Notes: generated by a model not told the origin, from the letters alone. A DNA stretch of 64,000 nt from Pseudomonas mosselii (GCF_019823065.1 NZ_CP081967.1:1-64000), one strand, 5' to 3'; numbered from the stretch's first letter, positions 53,558 to 63,721 are shown. Translations and numbers: made by a program.

Positions 53558-54343
53558 TTATGCCCCCCCGCCGTCACGGGCACCACGGGTTACGGTGCGC
53601 TTGTAGGGATTGGCCAGGTTTTCAACGCAGACGTAGGCATTACCACTGCGCAAGACGAACATGCTGGCCAGGCGCTTGACGACCATGTACTCACCTTCAC
53701 GGCGAGCATCGACCATCGCCTCGGTACCATCCGGCAGTACGCGGTAGAACTGCGGCAGATCGGCGCCTTTCTTGATCAGGAACTTGGTGAACTGACCGTC
53801 GTCCATCACGCCCTGCACGCCGATGGCTTCCTTGTCCCCCGAGTAGCCGTAATTGATGTTCGGCGATGCCGGAGTGCCCGAGCTGGTGACCGGGGTACTG
53901 CCAGCAGGGGTTTCCCCCTCGGGGTTGTACGAGGTGATGCGAGCGTTCGGGTAAACGAATCGCACCAGGTACGACTGGCCCGACTTGACCTTGGTGCTGT
54001 TCAGCTGGAAGTAGTAGGTACGCTTGGAGGTGATCACCGTCATGTTGGTGTCGGCGTTGTCTTCTACCGGCTTGAGAAACACACGGTTGCGAAATGGCAT
54101 GCTCTGCCAGGCGATGGTGTCGCCCAGGGCCACGACCTTCACCATTTCATCAGCTTCAAACTCGATGGAAGTCTGGTAGCCATAAGTGCCCACCAACTCA
54201 TAAACCTGGTTGGGATCGTACGGCACTTGTTTTACGCGATTATCACTGGAAAGCGGCTTCGGCAACTTTGCGGCATGGGTGCTAAATGCGCAAAGAGACA
54301 AACTCAAAGCAATAGCAGTCGGCAAAACAAACTGTTTTTTCAT
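53558..54343 (-). CDS. virB9: VirB9-type channel protein
   Basis: 261 aa with signal peptide; VPYDPNQVYELVGTYGYQTSI and the following IEFEADE are the typical start, and the C-terminal domain (FYRVLPDGTEAMVDARREG, MFVLRSGNAYVCVEN) binds VirB7/VirB10. Outer-membrane ring component. Confidence 0.95.
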   Translation of the reverse strand: MKKQFVLPTAIALSLSLCAFSTHAAKLPKPLSSDNRVKQVPYDPNQVYELVGTYGYQTSIEFEADEMVKVVALGDTIAWQSMPFRNRVFLKPVEDNADTNMTVITSKRTYYFQLNSTKVKSGQSYLVRFVYPNARITSYNPEGETPAGSTPVTSSGTPASPNINYGYSGDKEAIGVQGVMDDGQFTKFLIKKGADLPQFYRVLPDGTEAMVDARREGEYMVVKRLASMFVLRSGNAYVCVENLANPYKRTVTRGARDGGGA

Positions 54344-54370
54344 GATTAGTTTCCTTGTCAGTTCAGCGAA

Positions 54371-55045
54371 TTACCGGCGGCTCAGTTCTTCGCTCTTGCG
54401 ATACACAGTGGCCAGCGTGCCAAAAGGGTTTTCCCAGCGATCCCCAAGGGCACGGGGTACCAAAGTATGCGCAATCTTGATGGTTGCAAGGTAACGACGT
54501 TCAACCGGTTCCTTGTCACCCCATTTATGGGTAATTGACTTGAAGGAAACTTGGTATTCATCGCCAACTTTATTCATCAAGTACGGCTGCCCTTCGATCC
54601 AATCGTTTTCACCCAGCAGAACATAGGGGTTCTGCGGGTTTTCCGGGTTGGTGACTTCCTCATACTCCCGGGCAACTTGCTGCGTCTGGTAGGTATGGCA
54701 GGTATCGGACAACTGCTGCTTACGTTTGGGGTCAAAGGTTTCACATGCGCGGATCATGTCGAATAGGGTTTTCTCGATGATCGCTTGTTCCTGATCAACG
54801 TTGTCCTGGTCGATGACGCGCTGTTTCAGGACCTCGCCGTCAGCTCCTAGTACCGTGACGACCGGAATGTAGGTCTTGGAATTCGCCAAGCTTGCCACGG
54901 CGAATCCAAGGCCCAAGATCACAGCTGCCTGCACCCCCTGGAAAAACAGCGAACGGTTACGCTCTTGGCGAGTCTTGTTGCCCTCGACTTCACGCTTACG
55001 ACGGGCTTTTTCAGCCTTATCAAATTGCTTGTCTTGTTTGTCCAT
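54371..55045 (-). CDS. virB8: VirB8-type inner-membrane protein
   Basis: 224 aa. Charged N-terminus, one membrane segment (GVQAAVILGLGFAVASLAN), then the NTF2-like periplasmic domain (QAIIEKTLFDMIRACETFD, AREYEEVTNPENPQNPYVLL). Stop/start overlap by one base with virB6. Confidence 0.92.
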   Translation of the reverse strand: MDKQDKQFDKAEKARRKREVEGNKTRQERNRSLFFQGVQAAVILGLGFAVASLANSKTYIPVVTVLGADGEVLKQRVIDQDNVDQEQAIIEKTLFDMIRACETFDPKRKQQLSDTCHTYQTQQVAREYEEVTNPENPQNPYVLLGENDWIEGQPYLMNKVGDEYQVSFKSITHKWGDKEPVERRYLATIKIAHTLVPRALGDRWENPFGTLATVYRKSEELSRR

Positions 55046-55908
55046 TATTTACGAACCCCTAAAGTACGCAGTGCCATCAGCACCAGCGATGAACCACCAA
55101 CAGCCGCGCCCGATGACAATGCTGCTGCCCAACCGCGCACCTGCAGCATGCAAATGATCATGACACCCTCAACAATCACCAACTGGCCCCATTGCTGCGC
55201 AGTGATCAGGGCGGCATCTGTAACAGTTGCCGTTGCGGCCACTTCTTTGATTGCATCCCCGAACACGGAATAACCAAAACGGACAACAGCAATCGACAGG
55301 ATGTAGATCAATGAGAAGTTCAGCATCTTGCTAAACCAGTTCATTGCCCACTGGCGCACCGCATCAAAGAAGATAAAGCCAATCATGATCGGTAGTATCG
55401 CCATGACGATTGCTGCACCAAACTTGGCAATCAGCATGTTCAGCACAGCCGCGATAAACAGGATGCAGTTCAGCACAAACAGGCCGGTCCCCATCAAGAT
55501 CATCGCTGCCTGCCGCCAGCTGACATTCATCAGCGTACTGGCGACCTTGCCAATATCGACGTAAAGCGCATCGAGCATGGAGTTCGTGCTTACGCCGCCG
55601 CTCATGATCTTTGACGCGATACTTTCGGTCCAAGCGCCCCAGGCCTGATAAAGAACCGTCCCGCCTGCGGACCAGTTCAGGCAGGTAAACACCAGGGCGG
55701 TCAACATGGCCCGCTTGACGATATCCCAGCCTTTGACTGAAACATGGCCGTTGTACATCTGCAGACCCAAAGCGACCCAGTAGCCCACCGCCAGAGTCCA
55801 TACCAGCGGCTCTACCATGCTGGCCAGGTTGGGGAAGACCTCACTGACAAAGGAAGTGGTTACTTCATCAGTGGCCCCAACCAGGCCTTGTAACGTCAGC
55901 TGCGCCAT
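55045..55908 (-). CDS. virB6: VirB6-type polytopic channel protein
   Basis: 287 aa with five or six membrane segments. Typical elements: NWSAGGTVLYQAWGAWTESI, FIAAVLNMLIAKFGAAIVM and FFDAVRQWAMNWFSKMLNF. Forms part of the inner-membrane DNA path. Confidence 0.93.
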   Translation of the reverse strand: MAQLTLQGLVGATDEVTTSFVSEVFPNLASMVEPLVWTLAVGYWVALGLQMYNGHVSVKGWDIVKRAMLTALVFTCLNWSAGGTVLYQAWGAWTESIASKIMSGGVSTNSMLDALYVDIGKVASTLMNVSWRQAAMILMGTGLFVLNCILFIAAVLNMLIAKFGAAIVMAILPIMIGFIFFDAVRQWAMNWFSKMLNFSLIYILSIAVVRFGYSVFGDAIKEVAATATVTDAALITAQQWGQLVIVEGVMIICMLQVRGWAAALSSGAAVGGSSLVLMALRTLGVRK

Positions 55909-56288
55909 GGATTCCCGGCCCCGTATACGGTCTTGAAGTGGGAGATCACTTCGGGCGACCGGAAGTCCTCAGCACTCAAGGCAGCTCCGGTTTGGGCCTT
56001 GATCTCCTGCGCGGTTTTGTCGATGCAGCCTTTCACCAGACCGCCGTTGTACGACGGGTTTTGCATGTAGATCTCGGCAAAGCAGGTGCCAGGGAACCAG
56101 CCTGCTACATCGTCTTTGGTTGCTTTCAGCAAAGGATTGCCGGTTTGCACCTCGACTACCGGCGCCGCTTCGTCCTCCGGCGTAGAGCTGAAATTGATGT
56201 TGGTGACATTGACGTAGATGATCGACGCCGCCGCAAAGCCGACCACGCCCACGCAGATGATGTTGGTCAGGGTGAAGAACTTACGCAT
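55896..56288 (-). CDS. Membrane-anchored transfer-operon protein, 130 aa
   Basis: ATG at 56288 overlaps the upstream lipoprotein gene. One membrane segment (about residues 7-26) and a periplasmic domain with two cysteines (PGTCFAEIYMQNPSYNGGLV and GCIDKTAQ). Sits where entry-exclusion or channel-support genes occur in related operons. Family not recognised. Confidence 0.7.
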   Translation of the reverse strand: MRKFFTLTNIICVGVVGFAAASIIYVNVTNINFSSTPEDEAAPVVEVQTGNPLLKATKDDVAGWFPGTCFAEIYMQNPSYNGGLVKGCIDKTAQEIKAQTGAALSAEDFRSPEVISHFKTVYGAGNPWRS

Positions 56289-56493
56289 TGCGGGACTCCT
56301 TGTGCTGGATGACAAATGGGGTGAATTCACAGGCGCATGGCGACTTGTCGATGGTGCCGCTGTTGGTAACGCAACCCGAGGCGGCAGACACCAGCACCAG
56401 GACCAGCAGGAACTTGCCAAGCTTCCAGGTCAGCCAGAGCGGCCCCCAAGCCGGGAAGGTGATTACCTTGAGGATCAGCCAGAGCGCATTCAT
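56281..56493 (-). CDS. Small lipoprotein, VirB7 or exclusion candidate
   Basis: 70 aa. A long hydrophobic start ends in the lipobox LVSAASGC; the short mature part contains SPCACEFTPFVIQHKE. There is no other VirB7 candidate between virB6 and virB8, so this is the best one, but entry exclusion lipoproteins look similar. Start at 56493 has AGGAG upstream. Confidence 0.65.
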   Translation of the reverse strand: MNALWLILKVITFPAWGPLWLTWKLGKFLLVLVLVSAASGCVTNSGTIDKSPCACEFTPFVIQHKESRNA

Positions 56494-56504
56494 AGGGTTC
56501 TCCT

Positions 56505-56520
56505 TTCTCGCATGCGAGAA
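56505..56520. promoter_or_regulatory. Plasmid-wide palindrome, copy 6 of 8
   Basis: TTCTCGCATGCGAGAA, 11 bp before the lipoprotein gene start and directly after the virB5 stop, a second internal control point of the operon. Confidence 0.7.
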
Positions 56521-57213
56521 TCAGTTTTCGTCTTTCCAGCGGAAGAACTGTTCGTTCTGTGCCGTAGCCTGGTTTTCCTGGTTGGCCAGGTTCGCTTGCA
56601 GGTTCATGTTCAGGGCCTGCAGCTTCGATTGGGCCGAGGTCAACATGCCGTTTTCAGTGGCGATGCGGTTCTGCAGGTCGGCAGCATCCTTGGCGTTGGT
56701 CGTCAGGTCCACTTGCTGGGACAGGGTGGCCAAGTTGTTCAGATGGACCTGCACTTCGCTGTAAAGCGCATCACCTGCGGACAGCGCAGCCACAACCGAG
56801 TTAGAACTGAGCTGGTAGTCCTTGGCACGATTGCTTTCCGGTGCGGTGAACAGCTCCTGCGGCAACGTGTTGATCAACTGCTCGTAGTAGCTCTGCTTGC
56901 TTCCGTAAGCGCCGCTGTTCTGCCGAGACACCACCTCTTGCCAAGAGCCAGGTACGACCGAGGCCGAGTTAATCGACTCGTTCAGGCCAATCGCGCCACG
57001 ACCGTAAGCACCCTGCAGGTTGTTCAGGATGTTGCCCTGCGTCTCGTACTGGTCTTTCAGCGTCTGGTACTGCTGCTGCAGCACAGCCAGGTTCTGCGCC
57101 AGAGCCGCCCAGGTGCCGGCGTCACCAGTCGGCACACCGACTGCGTGCGCTTGGCCACTAATGGCCATGGATACGGCGACTGCCAAGCCGAGTTTCTTGA
57201 TAGTTGTCATCAT
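56521..57213 (-). CDS. virB5: VirB5-type pilus protein
   Basis: 230 aa with a signal peptide ending AHA near residue 24. Helical body rich in Gln and Asn (LAQNLAVLQQQYQTLKDQYE near the start). Minor pilus component. Overlaps virB4 by 4 nt. Confidence 0.9.
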   Translation of the reverse strand: MMTTIKKLGLAVAVSMAISGQAHAVGVPTGDAGTWAALAQNLAVLQQQYQTLKDQYETQGNILNNLQGAYGRGAIGLNESINSASVVPGSWQEVVSRQNSGAYGSKQSYYEQLINTLPQELFTAPESNRAKDYQLSSNSVVAALSAGDALYSEVQVHLNNLATLSQQVDLTTNAKDAADLQNRIATENGMLTSAQSKLQALNMNLQANLANQENQATAQNEQFFRWKDEN

Positions 57214-59895
57214 CGAACCGCCTTCAAGTTGTGGGTGTTTTTGGCCTTGGCTTCCTGCATGAACACAGGTACCCAGACCGCTGGATCGTCGGTGCCAAGG
57301 CGCTCGATGATCTGATCCATCAGGGCGACACCAACGTCATTCGAGGACAGGACCGGGATAAAGTCGGACAGGTCCTCATCAGGGTTATCCGACGAGAGAT
57401 CGAAACAAGCCCGCACCGATTCCCGACCACGACGGATCAAGAATTTGTGTTCCTTCGGGTTGAGCTTGCGTAGCCATTCCCGCTCGGCCACCGTCAGGTT
57501 TTCATGGTCTTCATCTTTCACCTGGTCGCTGGCCAGGTAGATCTTGGTGACGGTCTGCTTATCGATGGAGTCCGTTTCGCTGCGGAAATACTTGGCATCC
57601 GGCGTCACGAAGATAATCAGCCCGTTCTTACGGCGGATCTGCATGATGAAGTTGTCGATTTTCTTGCGCCAAAACTCGTTCTTGACCAGGTTCTGGCCTT
57701 CTTCCAGCACCAGGATGAACGGGCGGCCATTCATGGCCTGCTCGATCCGATGCAGCGGGTAGCTCATCACGACAGGCAGCTCGGGACGGGCTTCCCCCCC
57801 CCTTGAGCAGCTCCATCATTTCAAAGCAGTAGTGCCGCGCTTGCGAGAAGTCGATGGAGTCCTCGGCATTGTCGAACACACCCGCATTAGCGCCGGTAAC
57901 ACCTTTGGCGCCATGCCAGATGGCCATAATGTCGGCCAGCTCGCCCTGGCCGTAGGTCCAGACCACATTACGCAGGCGGCGATCAGCAAGCGGCAGACCG
58001 TAGTTCTCCTCCACTGCTGCCTTGAACCGGGTAATGTCTTCGGCACTGGTCGGCGTCGAGGCGTAGCACTCGCGCATCTGTACTTGCCAATCAACCAGGT
58101 ACGCACGGTTCTCCGGCGTATCGGGCAGCTTGAGCGGGTTCCAGCGCATGTTGCTGTGCGGGGAAAGTGTGGTGTGAACGCCGCCCATAGCCTTCATGAA
58201 CACCTTTGCCCCAAAGCGGTTGTCGAACCAGAACACCAGCGGCTCAGCCTTGTCTGCCTCGGAAACCAGCAGGGTCAGCAGCGTGGTTTTACCCATGCCG
58301 GTATCAGCCGCCATGCCTAAGTGGCCCGCTACCATGCCTTCCATTTCACGGTGGAAATTGAAGTTGTATTGCGTGTAGCTCTCCGTCTCAAAGGCGGTGA
58401 TCGCAGGCCCCCACAGGTTGCCATCGCGACGGCCCCGGGCGTAGTTGTGCAAGGATGCAAACCCGGCGAAGTTGCTGGACTTGATCTTGCCGCGTCGACC
58501 GATCAGCGCTTCTTTCTGGCCCGGTAGTTGCGACCAGAAGAAGGTTTCCAGAGCGAACCATTCACGCACTGGCTTGACCAGCATTTCAACGAAGCAACCT
58601 TCCACCAGGCCAACCGCATGATCCAGGCGCTTGCGGTTGATCTCCCGGTTTGCCTCGGTAGTCATCGGCAGCGATGGCACATGCACGAAAATGGTCAGGT
58701 GATGCGCACCATTGACCGCATTGCCACGGCGGAGGTCGCTGATACCTTGTTTCAGTTCCTTCTGGTCGTCCTCAGAAATGTTGTGCTTGTCGTCCACGGT
58801 CATGCGACGGGTTTCATCCAGCATCCCCTGCTCAGCCTCAATCCGGTTCTGGAAGGTGAACGACTGGGTGATGATGAACTCCACCGGCTGCTGCAGGAAC
58901 TTGTCGAGCATGCGCGACGGTGTACGGCGCGGCCATTCGCCCATGCTTAGCATCGCGCCGATTTTCGACTCGGTGCTGCCACGGATCTCGCACATGTTGG
59001 CCAGGACCCGGAAATTCAGCCGGGCGTATGGCAGCGACTCTCTGATCAGCAGGTCCGATACGGGCACCTTGCGGTTGTCGAGGTTGATCAGGTAGTTGAA
59101 GAAACTGCTCAGCTCGCAGAATTCCTCACCCAGGAAGTCATGCACGGCTTCCGCTTCGTAGACTTCGTGATCACCAACCGTTGCCTTGAAGTCATGCCAC
59201 TGCAGCTGGAAACGCTGCACGGCGTTGAACGCAGTTTCACGATCAATACGGCCCATACGCGGCTCAGGATGACGCTGCACCCGTAGCCGGCGAGTACCGT
59301 AGTCAGCCAGGCTACGCAGCACCAGGTTGGAGGCCTTGTAGAGCGAGTCGGCCATCGCATCCAGCGATTCCGCTTCATTCTTAGTGGCCTCGGTACCGGT
59401 CATCAGCGCGATAGCCCGATCCATCAGACCTGGCATACCCGCACGAAAACGCCTTCTTACCAACGAAATGTAGATGTCGTTGATGTAGAAACCACGGCTC
59501 TCGTAGCGCTGGCGAAGACGCTTGTTGAACTGCTGGGAGAACCAGGTACCGCCTACGCCATCAGGAAAGTCGGTCACCTTGCGGCGCACGAACGTGACGT
59601 AGACAGTCAGGTCACTGCTTGCGATGGTGCGGAACACAGTGTTGCGCTGCTGCTCGAAGCGCTTGATCTGCTCGGCGGAAAGCGAGTCGAACAAGAGGCC
59701 GTCCACTTTGATGACTTGAACCAGCGCTTCCTCGCTGGTGATAACGGTTTCGTCATCGTAGTGAACGTCATACGGCACCATTGCGCTCACCAGCATTTCA
59801 TCATCATCCAATGCCGCAGCTTCTGGATGCTGAACGCCAAGCGAAAGATCCATATTTCGCGTCAGCTTTTTGAATGCTTTATCAACGAGGCGCAT
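57210..59895 (-). pseudogene. virB4: VirB4-type ATPase gene with a frameshift
   Basis: Read as given, the frame from 59895 stays VirB4-like to about 57795 (Walker A GMAADTGMGKTTLLTLL near residue 530), then departs at EMMELLKGGG and runs out of frame to 57628. The rest, including Walker B (PFILVLEEGQNLVKNEF) and the C-terminus, continues in another frame to 57210. The break is at eight C residues, 57794-57801; with seven the protein would be continuous at about 895 aa (LLKGGEARPELPVVMSY). Possible causes are a base-calling error, a true mutation or a slippery tract. VirB4 is essential for transfer. Confidence 0.9.
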
Positions 59896-60178
59896 AACTG
59901 CGATACCCCCAAAGTTTGCGTAACCGCGATGCCTTCAAGTTACTTGCTGCCTGTAGAACTCCGAATAGATATACGTCTTTACTGCATATCCAATACGAAA
60001 TGACAAACAAGACTGGGATAAGACCCAACGGGTACAGTGATCGAATCAACAGTGCTAACAGCACGGGTGCTATCAGACTTATAAGAATGCTCGACAATGT
60101 GAATGGTCCGACCATTGAAGGCCGGGCCATTGCCAATACGAGCACTTCACCTTCTTCAAGGTCGTCGTACTCGGCCAT
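59882..60178 (-). CDS. virB3: VirB3-type inner-membrane protein
   Basis: 98 aa. MARPSMVGPFTLSSILIS is the usual VirB3 opening (ARPxMxxG), followed by two membrane segments and a basic tail. Overlaps virB4 by 14 nt, fitting their joint function. Confidence 0.9.
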   Translation of the reverse strand: MAEYDDLEEGEVLVLAMARPSMVGPFTLSSILISLIAPVLLALLIRSLYPLGLIPVLFVISYWICSKDVYLFGVLQAASNLKASRLRKLWGYRSYAPR

Positions 60179-60186
60179 CGCTTACC

Positions 60187-60648
60187 TCACTTCAGTGCGG
60201 TTTGCGCACCGGTTTTGATGGTATCGACCAGGTTTGGCGAGAAGAACACCAGGAACACGCCGGCAACAGCCCAGCCGAACTGGCCCCACGACATGCGCCC
60301 CGACTTGGCCTGGAAGCCGCAGAACGCAATGGCTGCGATGCCCAGGTAGTAGCCGATATCAAAGATGAGGAAGGACACTACGTCCTTGGCCAGGTTTTTC
60401 AGGCCGCTGAAATCCATTGCCGCGTTGGCGATTTCAGGGAGGATTGCGAAGGAGAACAGCGACCCCAACACTGCGATCTTGGTGGCCTTGGCCATCCAGT
60501 CATCGCGCATCAATGCCTTGTGCGATGGAGTCTTTTGCGAGAGAACTTGTTTCAGAGTTGCAGTGGCTTTGTCCTTGAGCCAGGTCCGCCAGGTTTGTTT
60601 GTCGTTGATACCTACGTTGCGTTGAGTTTTGCGAGCAGAGAGTTGCAT
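60187..60648 (-). CDS. virB2: VirB2-type major pilin
   Basis: 153 aa. A long N-terminal extension of about 55 residues precedes the pilin signal (KIAVLGSLFSFAILPEIANA) and two membrane helices of the mature pilin joined by a short basic loop (QAKSGRMSWGQ). Longer than the typical 100-120 aa. Confidence 0.87.
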   Translation of the reverse strand: MQLSARKTQRNVGINDKQTWRTWLKDKATATLKQVLSQKTPSHKALMRDDWMAKATKIAVLGSLFSFAILPEIANAAMDFSGLKNLAKDVVSFLIFDIGYYLGIAAIAFCGFQAKSGRMSWGQFGWAVAGVFLVFFSPNLVDTIKTGAQTALK

Positions 60649-60664
60649 ACCATTGCCTCTTTGA

Positions 60665-60937
60665 TCATGACGGGGAACCCCCGTACGTTACGGTTATTGC
60701 CTTATTAGGATTGTTAGGGCAGGTATCCTTTATGAAGTCGATAGCAGTATCGGCATTCTTAAATAACCGTGTTTTCCCTAACGAGGTTACTACGTTGAAG
60801 CGTTGTCCCGTTGAAGGGCTCTCAATGATTAATTCCCATTTCCGACCGTCGCTATCCTGCCTTTCATTAAGGATCACTCGGTAATCCGGCTGGGCGACGG
60901 CGAAAACCGCCAGATCTTTCTTCTCTAGGCTCTGCAT
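60665..60937 (-). CDS. First gene of the transfer operon, hypothetical, 90 aa
   Basis: ATG at 60937 with GGGGAAGAG upstream; a longer frame to 61012 is less likely. Begins MQSLEKKDLAVFAVAQPDYR; alpha-beta pattern, no membrane segment. Position at the head of a VirB operon suggests a regulator, but no HTH is evident. Confidence 0.65.
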   Translation of the reverse strand: MQSLEKKDLAVFAVAQPDYRVILNERQDSDGRKWELIIESPSTGQRFNVVTSLGKTRLFKNADTAIDFIKDTCPNNPNKAITVTYGGSPS

Positions 60938-61485
60938 CTCTTCCCCTGGGCAGCTCTTGGCCAAATACAGGGGCGATACTGGAGTCCTCTTCGATTTTGT
61001 TCTAGATCCCACCTCGCATTTCTTCCCTCTTTCGAGTTTTGATCCATGAAATCCGTGTTTCGTGGTTTAAGATATGCCTTTCATTTCACGAAATCAAGGT
61101 TTCACTGTGAGAAATATCGGATCCATCACATTCGGCGACGAACGGCCAAGCCCCTGGCTAACGCCTGGTAAGGGTGTGATTTGAATAGGTCTTTGATTTG
61201 AAAAGGAAATATCCATATTTCTGGCATCTGCAATGCACGGACGCCGGCTTCGTGCCGGGTAACAAGGTGTTTCGGGGATGAGACACCTCGCGCAGAAGAC
61301 AACGAGAAATAGGTTTTGCTCAGATTGCCCGACGAACGGTCTAGGACGAGCTTTGGAGGGTGGTCAGGTGGCAGCTGGGAGCCGCCCCGAACTGCCACCC
61401 TGGCCAACAGGATCTGTACGCAAGGAAACCATCCCGTACGACACATGTTGACGTGCGCGCAGTGTAGCAACTCCCTTCCCTACCT

Positions 61486-61501
61486 TTCTCGCATGCGAGA
61501 A
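61486..61501. promoter_or_regulatory. Plasmid-wide palindrome, copy 7 of 8
   Basis: TTCTCGCATGCGAGAA, perfect, 151 bp upstream of the parA start. Confidence 0.72.
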
Positions 61502-61533
61502 AGCCACAGCGCTGATCCGTGACCCTTATCAAT

Positions 61534-61549
61534 TTCCCGCATGCGAGAA
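61534..61549. promoter_or_regulatory. Plasmid-wide palindrome, copy 8 of 8
   Basis: TTCCCGCATGCGAGAA, one mismatch, 48 bp after copy 7 and next to the parA promoter. The pair suggests cooperative binding. Confidence 0.68.
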
Positions 61550-61651
61550 AATCTAGTAAACCCTTTTTAGGGGTTGACTATGGGGTTTACTGATGCAAGC
61601 ATGATCCCACGTTCAATCCACTGCTCCACCGGAGATCATAGGAAGGTCACC

Positions 61652-62419
61652 ATGAAACGCACTGCCGTTGCGAACCAAAAGGGTGGCGTTGGCAAAACCA
61701 CCCTTGAAGCCCACCTGGCCTGCTATGCAGCAGAACAAGGTAAACGTGTGCTTGTACTCGACCTGGACGAAAGCGACCTGTCGCAGTTCTTCCCCCCTAT
61801 CGAGGATGGCGACGATACGCCCTACCTCATGGCCAGTCAGCTTTTCACTGACGAGCACGCCGGCTTCGTCCCCCGCCAGGTTGCGCCCAACATCTGGCTT
61901 ATCGAGGCCGACGTAGCGCTGCTGGATGTGGATGATATGGAGCTGGACGTTGTAACCAATCTCGCCAAGGCTCTGGACCGCTTCAATGACGAGTTCGACC
62001 TTTGCTTGATCGATACTCCGCCGAACCTGCAGCGCCGCATGATTGCCGCCCTAGCGGCTTCTGATTCAGTTGTCACTCCGTTCAACATCAGCGCATTCAC
62101 CCTGGCTCGCATGCCGAAGCTGATGGCCACAATTGAAACTGTGCAGGATCAATACAACCCGGGCCTGCGTTTCCTAGGTTTCTTGCCGAACCTCATCAAT
62201 AGCCGCTCAAGCGAAGAACTGGAGATCTTGCCGAGCCTTCGCGAGGAACACGGCGAGGCCATGTTCAACGAACAAATCACCCACCGCCCCTGCATCAACA
62301 AATCTCTGGCAGCCGGCAACCCTGTGTGGCGTAAAGCTCGCAGCGGGAGTCAGCGGGATGCGGGTAAAGAAATGAAACGGGCCTGCGCAGCGGTGCTTAG
62401 CAAGGTCTTTGCGGAGTGA
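61652..62419 (+). CDS. parA: Partition ATPase ParA
   Basis: 255 aa from ATG at 61652 with GGAAGG before it. Deviant Walker A ANQKGGVGKTTLEAHL at residues 6-21; A' motif LVLDLDES; CLIDTPPNLQRRM. No long N-terminal HTH, as in type Ib or short ParA proteins. Moves the plasmid on the nucleoid with ParB. Confidence 0.95.
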   Translation: MKRTAVANQKGGVGKTTLEAHLACYAAEQGKRVLVLDLDESDLSQFFPPIEDGDDTPYLMASQLFTDEHAGFVPRQVAPNIWLIEADVALLDVDDMELDVVTNLAKALDRFNDEFDLCLIDTPPNLQRRMIAALAASDSVVTPFNISAFTLARMPKLMATIETVQDQYNPGLRFLGFLPNLINSRSSEELEILPSLREEHGEAMFNEQITHRPCINKSLAAGNPVWRKARSGSQRDAGKEMKRACAAVLSKVFAE

Positions 62420-62429
62420 GGATTGAATC

Positions 62430-63374
62430 ATGACGGAGAAGAAAAACTCCTTTGGTCGTGCAGTTGCGGCGACGGCCAAAAAGCTTTCTGACTTTCAAAA
62501 GCGCCCGGCCAATGAAGGTGCGCTGATTGAAAAGGTCAACCCTGGCGAAATCGAGTGTGTGAAGCAGATCCGTAGCCAAGACAACCCAGGATTCTCTGAC
62601 GAATCGCTACGGGAACTGGCGGACGACATTCTGGTAAACGGCCAGATCGAACCCTGCGTAATACGACCGCACCCAAACCCTGAGTCAGGCTTCAAGTACC
62701 TGATGGTTGCCGGTGAACGCCGTTATAGGGCGTGCATCATTGCGGGTGTGCTGGTCGAAGTGACGGTGAAAGACCTTACCGATGCTCAAGCGAAGCGCAT
62801 TCAGCGGTCCGAAAACGTTCACAGCGAAAACCTCACTCAGCTGGAACTGGCACTTGCCCTGCAGGAAGACAAGGACAGGCTCGGCACCCTGGAGAAGGTC
62901 GCTGCTGAATGGTCCAAAGGGATCAACTGGGTGGCTGAACGCCTTTCCTATCTGGTGAACGTCACCAAGGAAGGCGCAGGCCGCGAGGCGGTCGCTCGTG
63001 GCATCACTGCGGATATCTCGACGGTCAACGATATCAGCCGCCTCGATAAACTGGACCCGCAAGCTGCTGCGGATCTATTGGAGCGCGCAGAGGGCAATGA
63101 AGACCTGAATCTCCGCCAGGAGGTCCGCACCACATTGCGCAACACCAAAGCCCTCCGCGTACATAACGGCGGATCCAAGAAAGGATCCGAAAAAGGCGCA
63201 CCGGGGAACTCGACCCAGCAAACCCTGCTCGATGACCAGTTGGGCAAACTGCGCGAGGCAAACGCTGTGCTTTCAGCACAGGTGGAAACGCTCACCTCGG
63301 AAAACACCTACCTCAAGGCCGAGTTGGAGAAAGCCCGTGCGCAGCTGGCCGAGCGATGGAAAGGCTCTGAATGA
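62430..63374 (+). CDS. parB: Partition protein ParB
   Basis: 314 aa. ParB N-domain with LREL..DDILVNGQIEPCVIRP and the nucleotide-binding GERRYRACIIAGV; HTH region follows (LEKVAAEWSKGINWVAERL). C-terminal coiled coil. Starts 11 bp after parA and overlaps the next gene by 4 nt. Confidence 0.93.
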   Translation: MTEKKNSFGRAVAATAKKLSDFQKRPANEGALIEKVNPGEIECVKQIRSQDNPGFSDESLRELADDILVNGQIEPCVIRPHPNPESGFKYLMVAGERRYRACIIAGVLVEVTVKDLTDAQAKRIQRSENVHSENLTQLELALALQEDKDRLGTLEKVAAEWSKGINWVAERLSYLVNVTKEGAGREAVARGITADISTVNDISRLDKLDPQAAADLLERAEGNEDLNLRQEVRTTLRNTKALRVHNGGSKKGSEKGAPGNSTQQTLLDDQLGKLREANAVLSAQVETLTSENTYLKAELEKARAQLAERWKGSE

Positions 63375-63721
63375 CCGCCCGGCATCCTGACCAGGACCTG
63401 CGGATCCCCCGAGAGGAATTCGAGCGGATCCGCACCAAGTCGAAAATGCACTCACGCAGCCTCGACGTAGCCTTCGAGATCCTGGTCGAAGGCAAGGGCC
63501 TTGTCGCGGTCGCCAATGCGCACGGACTTACCAAGCAGCGCGCCTTGGCCATCCGCGACAAGATCTATTCCAGTTACCTGACACAGACCCCGGAGGGCTG
63601 GCGGTGCGCGCAGATCTGCGCACCTGCCGAAATGATTGATCGCTTCGTGCTGGAGGCCGACGCCGAACGGCTTCGGTACTGGCAGACACATTCCATGACC
63701 ACCAAGGACGTTGAACCATGA
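63371..63721 (+). CDS. TrfB/KorA-like repressor
   Basis: 116 aa. HTH VAVANAHGLTKQRALAIRDK resembles the TrfB family, like the protein at 18417. In several plasmids such a repressor is co-transcribed with parA/parB and shuts down replication, partition and transfer operons. It is a candidate binder of the TTCTCGC palindromes. Confidence 0.8.
   Translation: MTARHPDQDLRIPREEFERIRTKSKMHSRSLDVAFEILVEGKGLVAVANAHGLTKQRALAIRDKIYSSYLTQTPEGWRCAQICAPAEMIDRFVLEADAERLRYWQTHSMTTKDVEP

Larger units (their letters stand above)
61013..61651. promoter_or_regulatory. Control region between the transfer operon and parA
   Basis: Two plasmid-wide palindromes (61486-61501 and 61534-61549) and a gapped dyad GTAAACCC..GGGTTTAC (about 61556-61593) overlapping TTGACT (61573-61578) precede parA. 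At 61050-61105 several TTTC/GAAA inverted elements (CATGAAATCCGTGTTTCGTGG, in part; TTTCACGAAA) precede the transfer operon. No gene is supported in the 640 bp. A parS site could lie here but is not recognisable. Confidence 0.6.

Noticed and set aside
57628..57805. virB4 break as a programmed ribosomal frameshift
   Set aside because: The tract is slippery, but VirB4 proteins are not known to need frameshifting and no stimulatory structure is evident; error or mutation is simpler.
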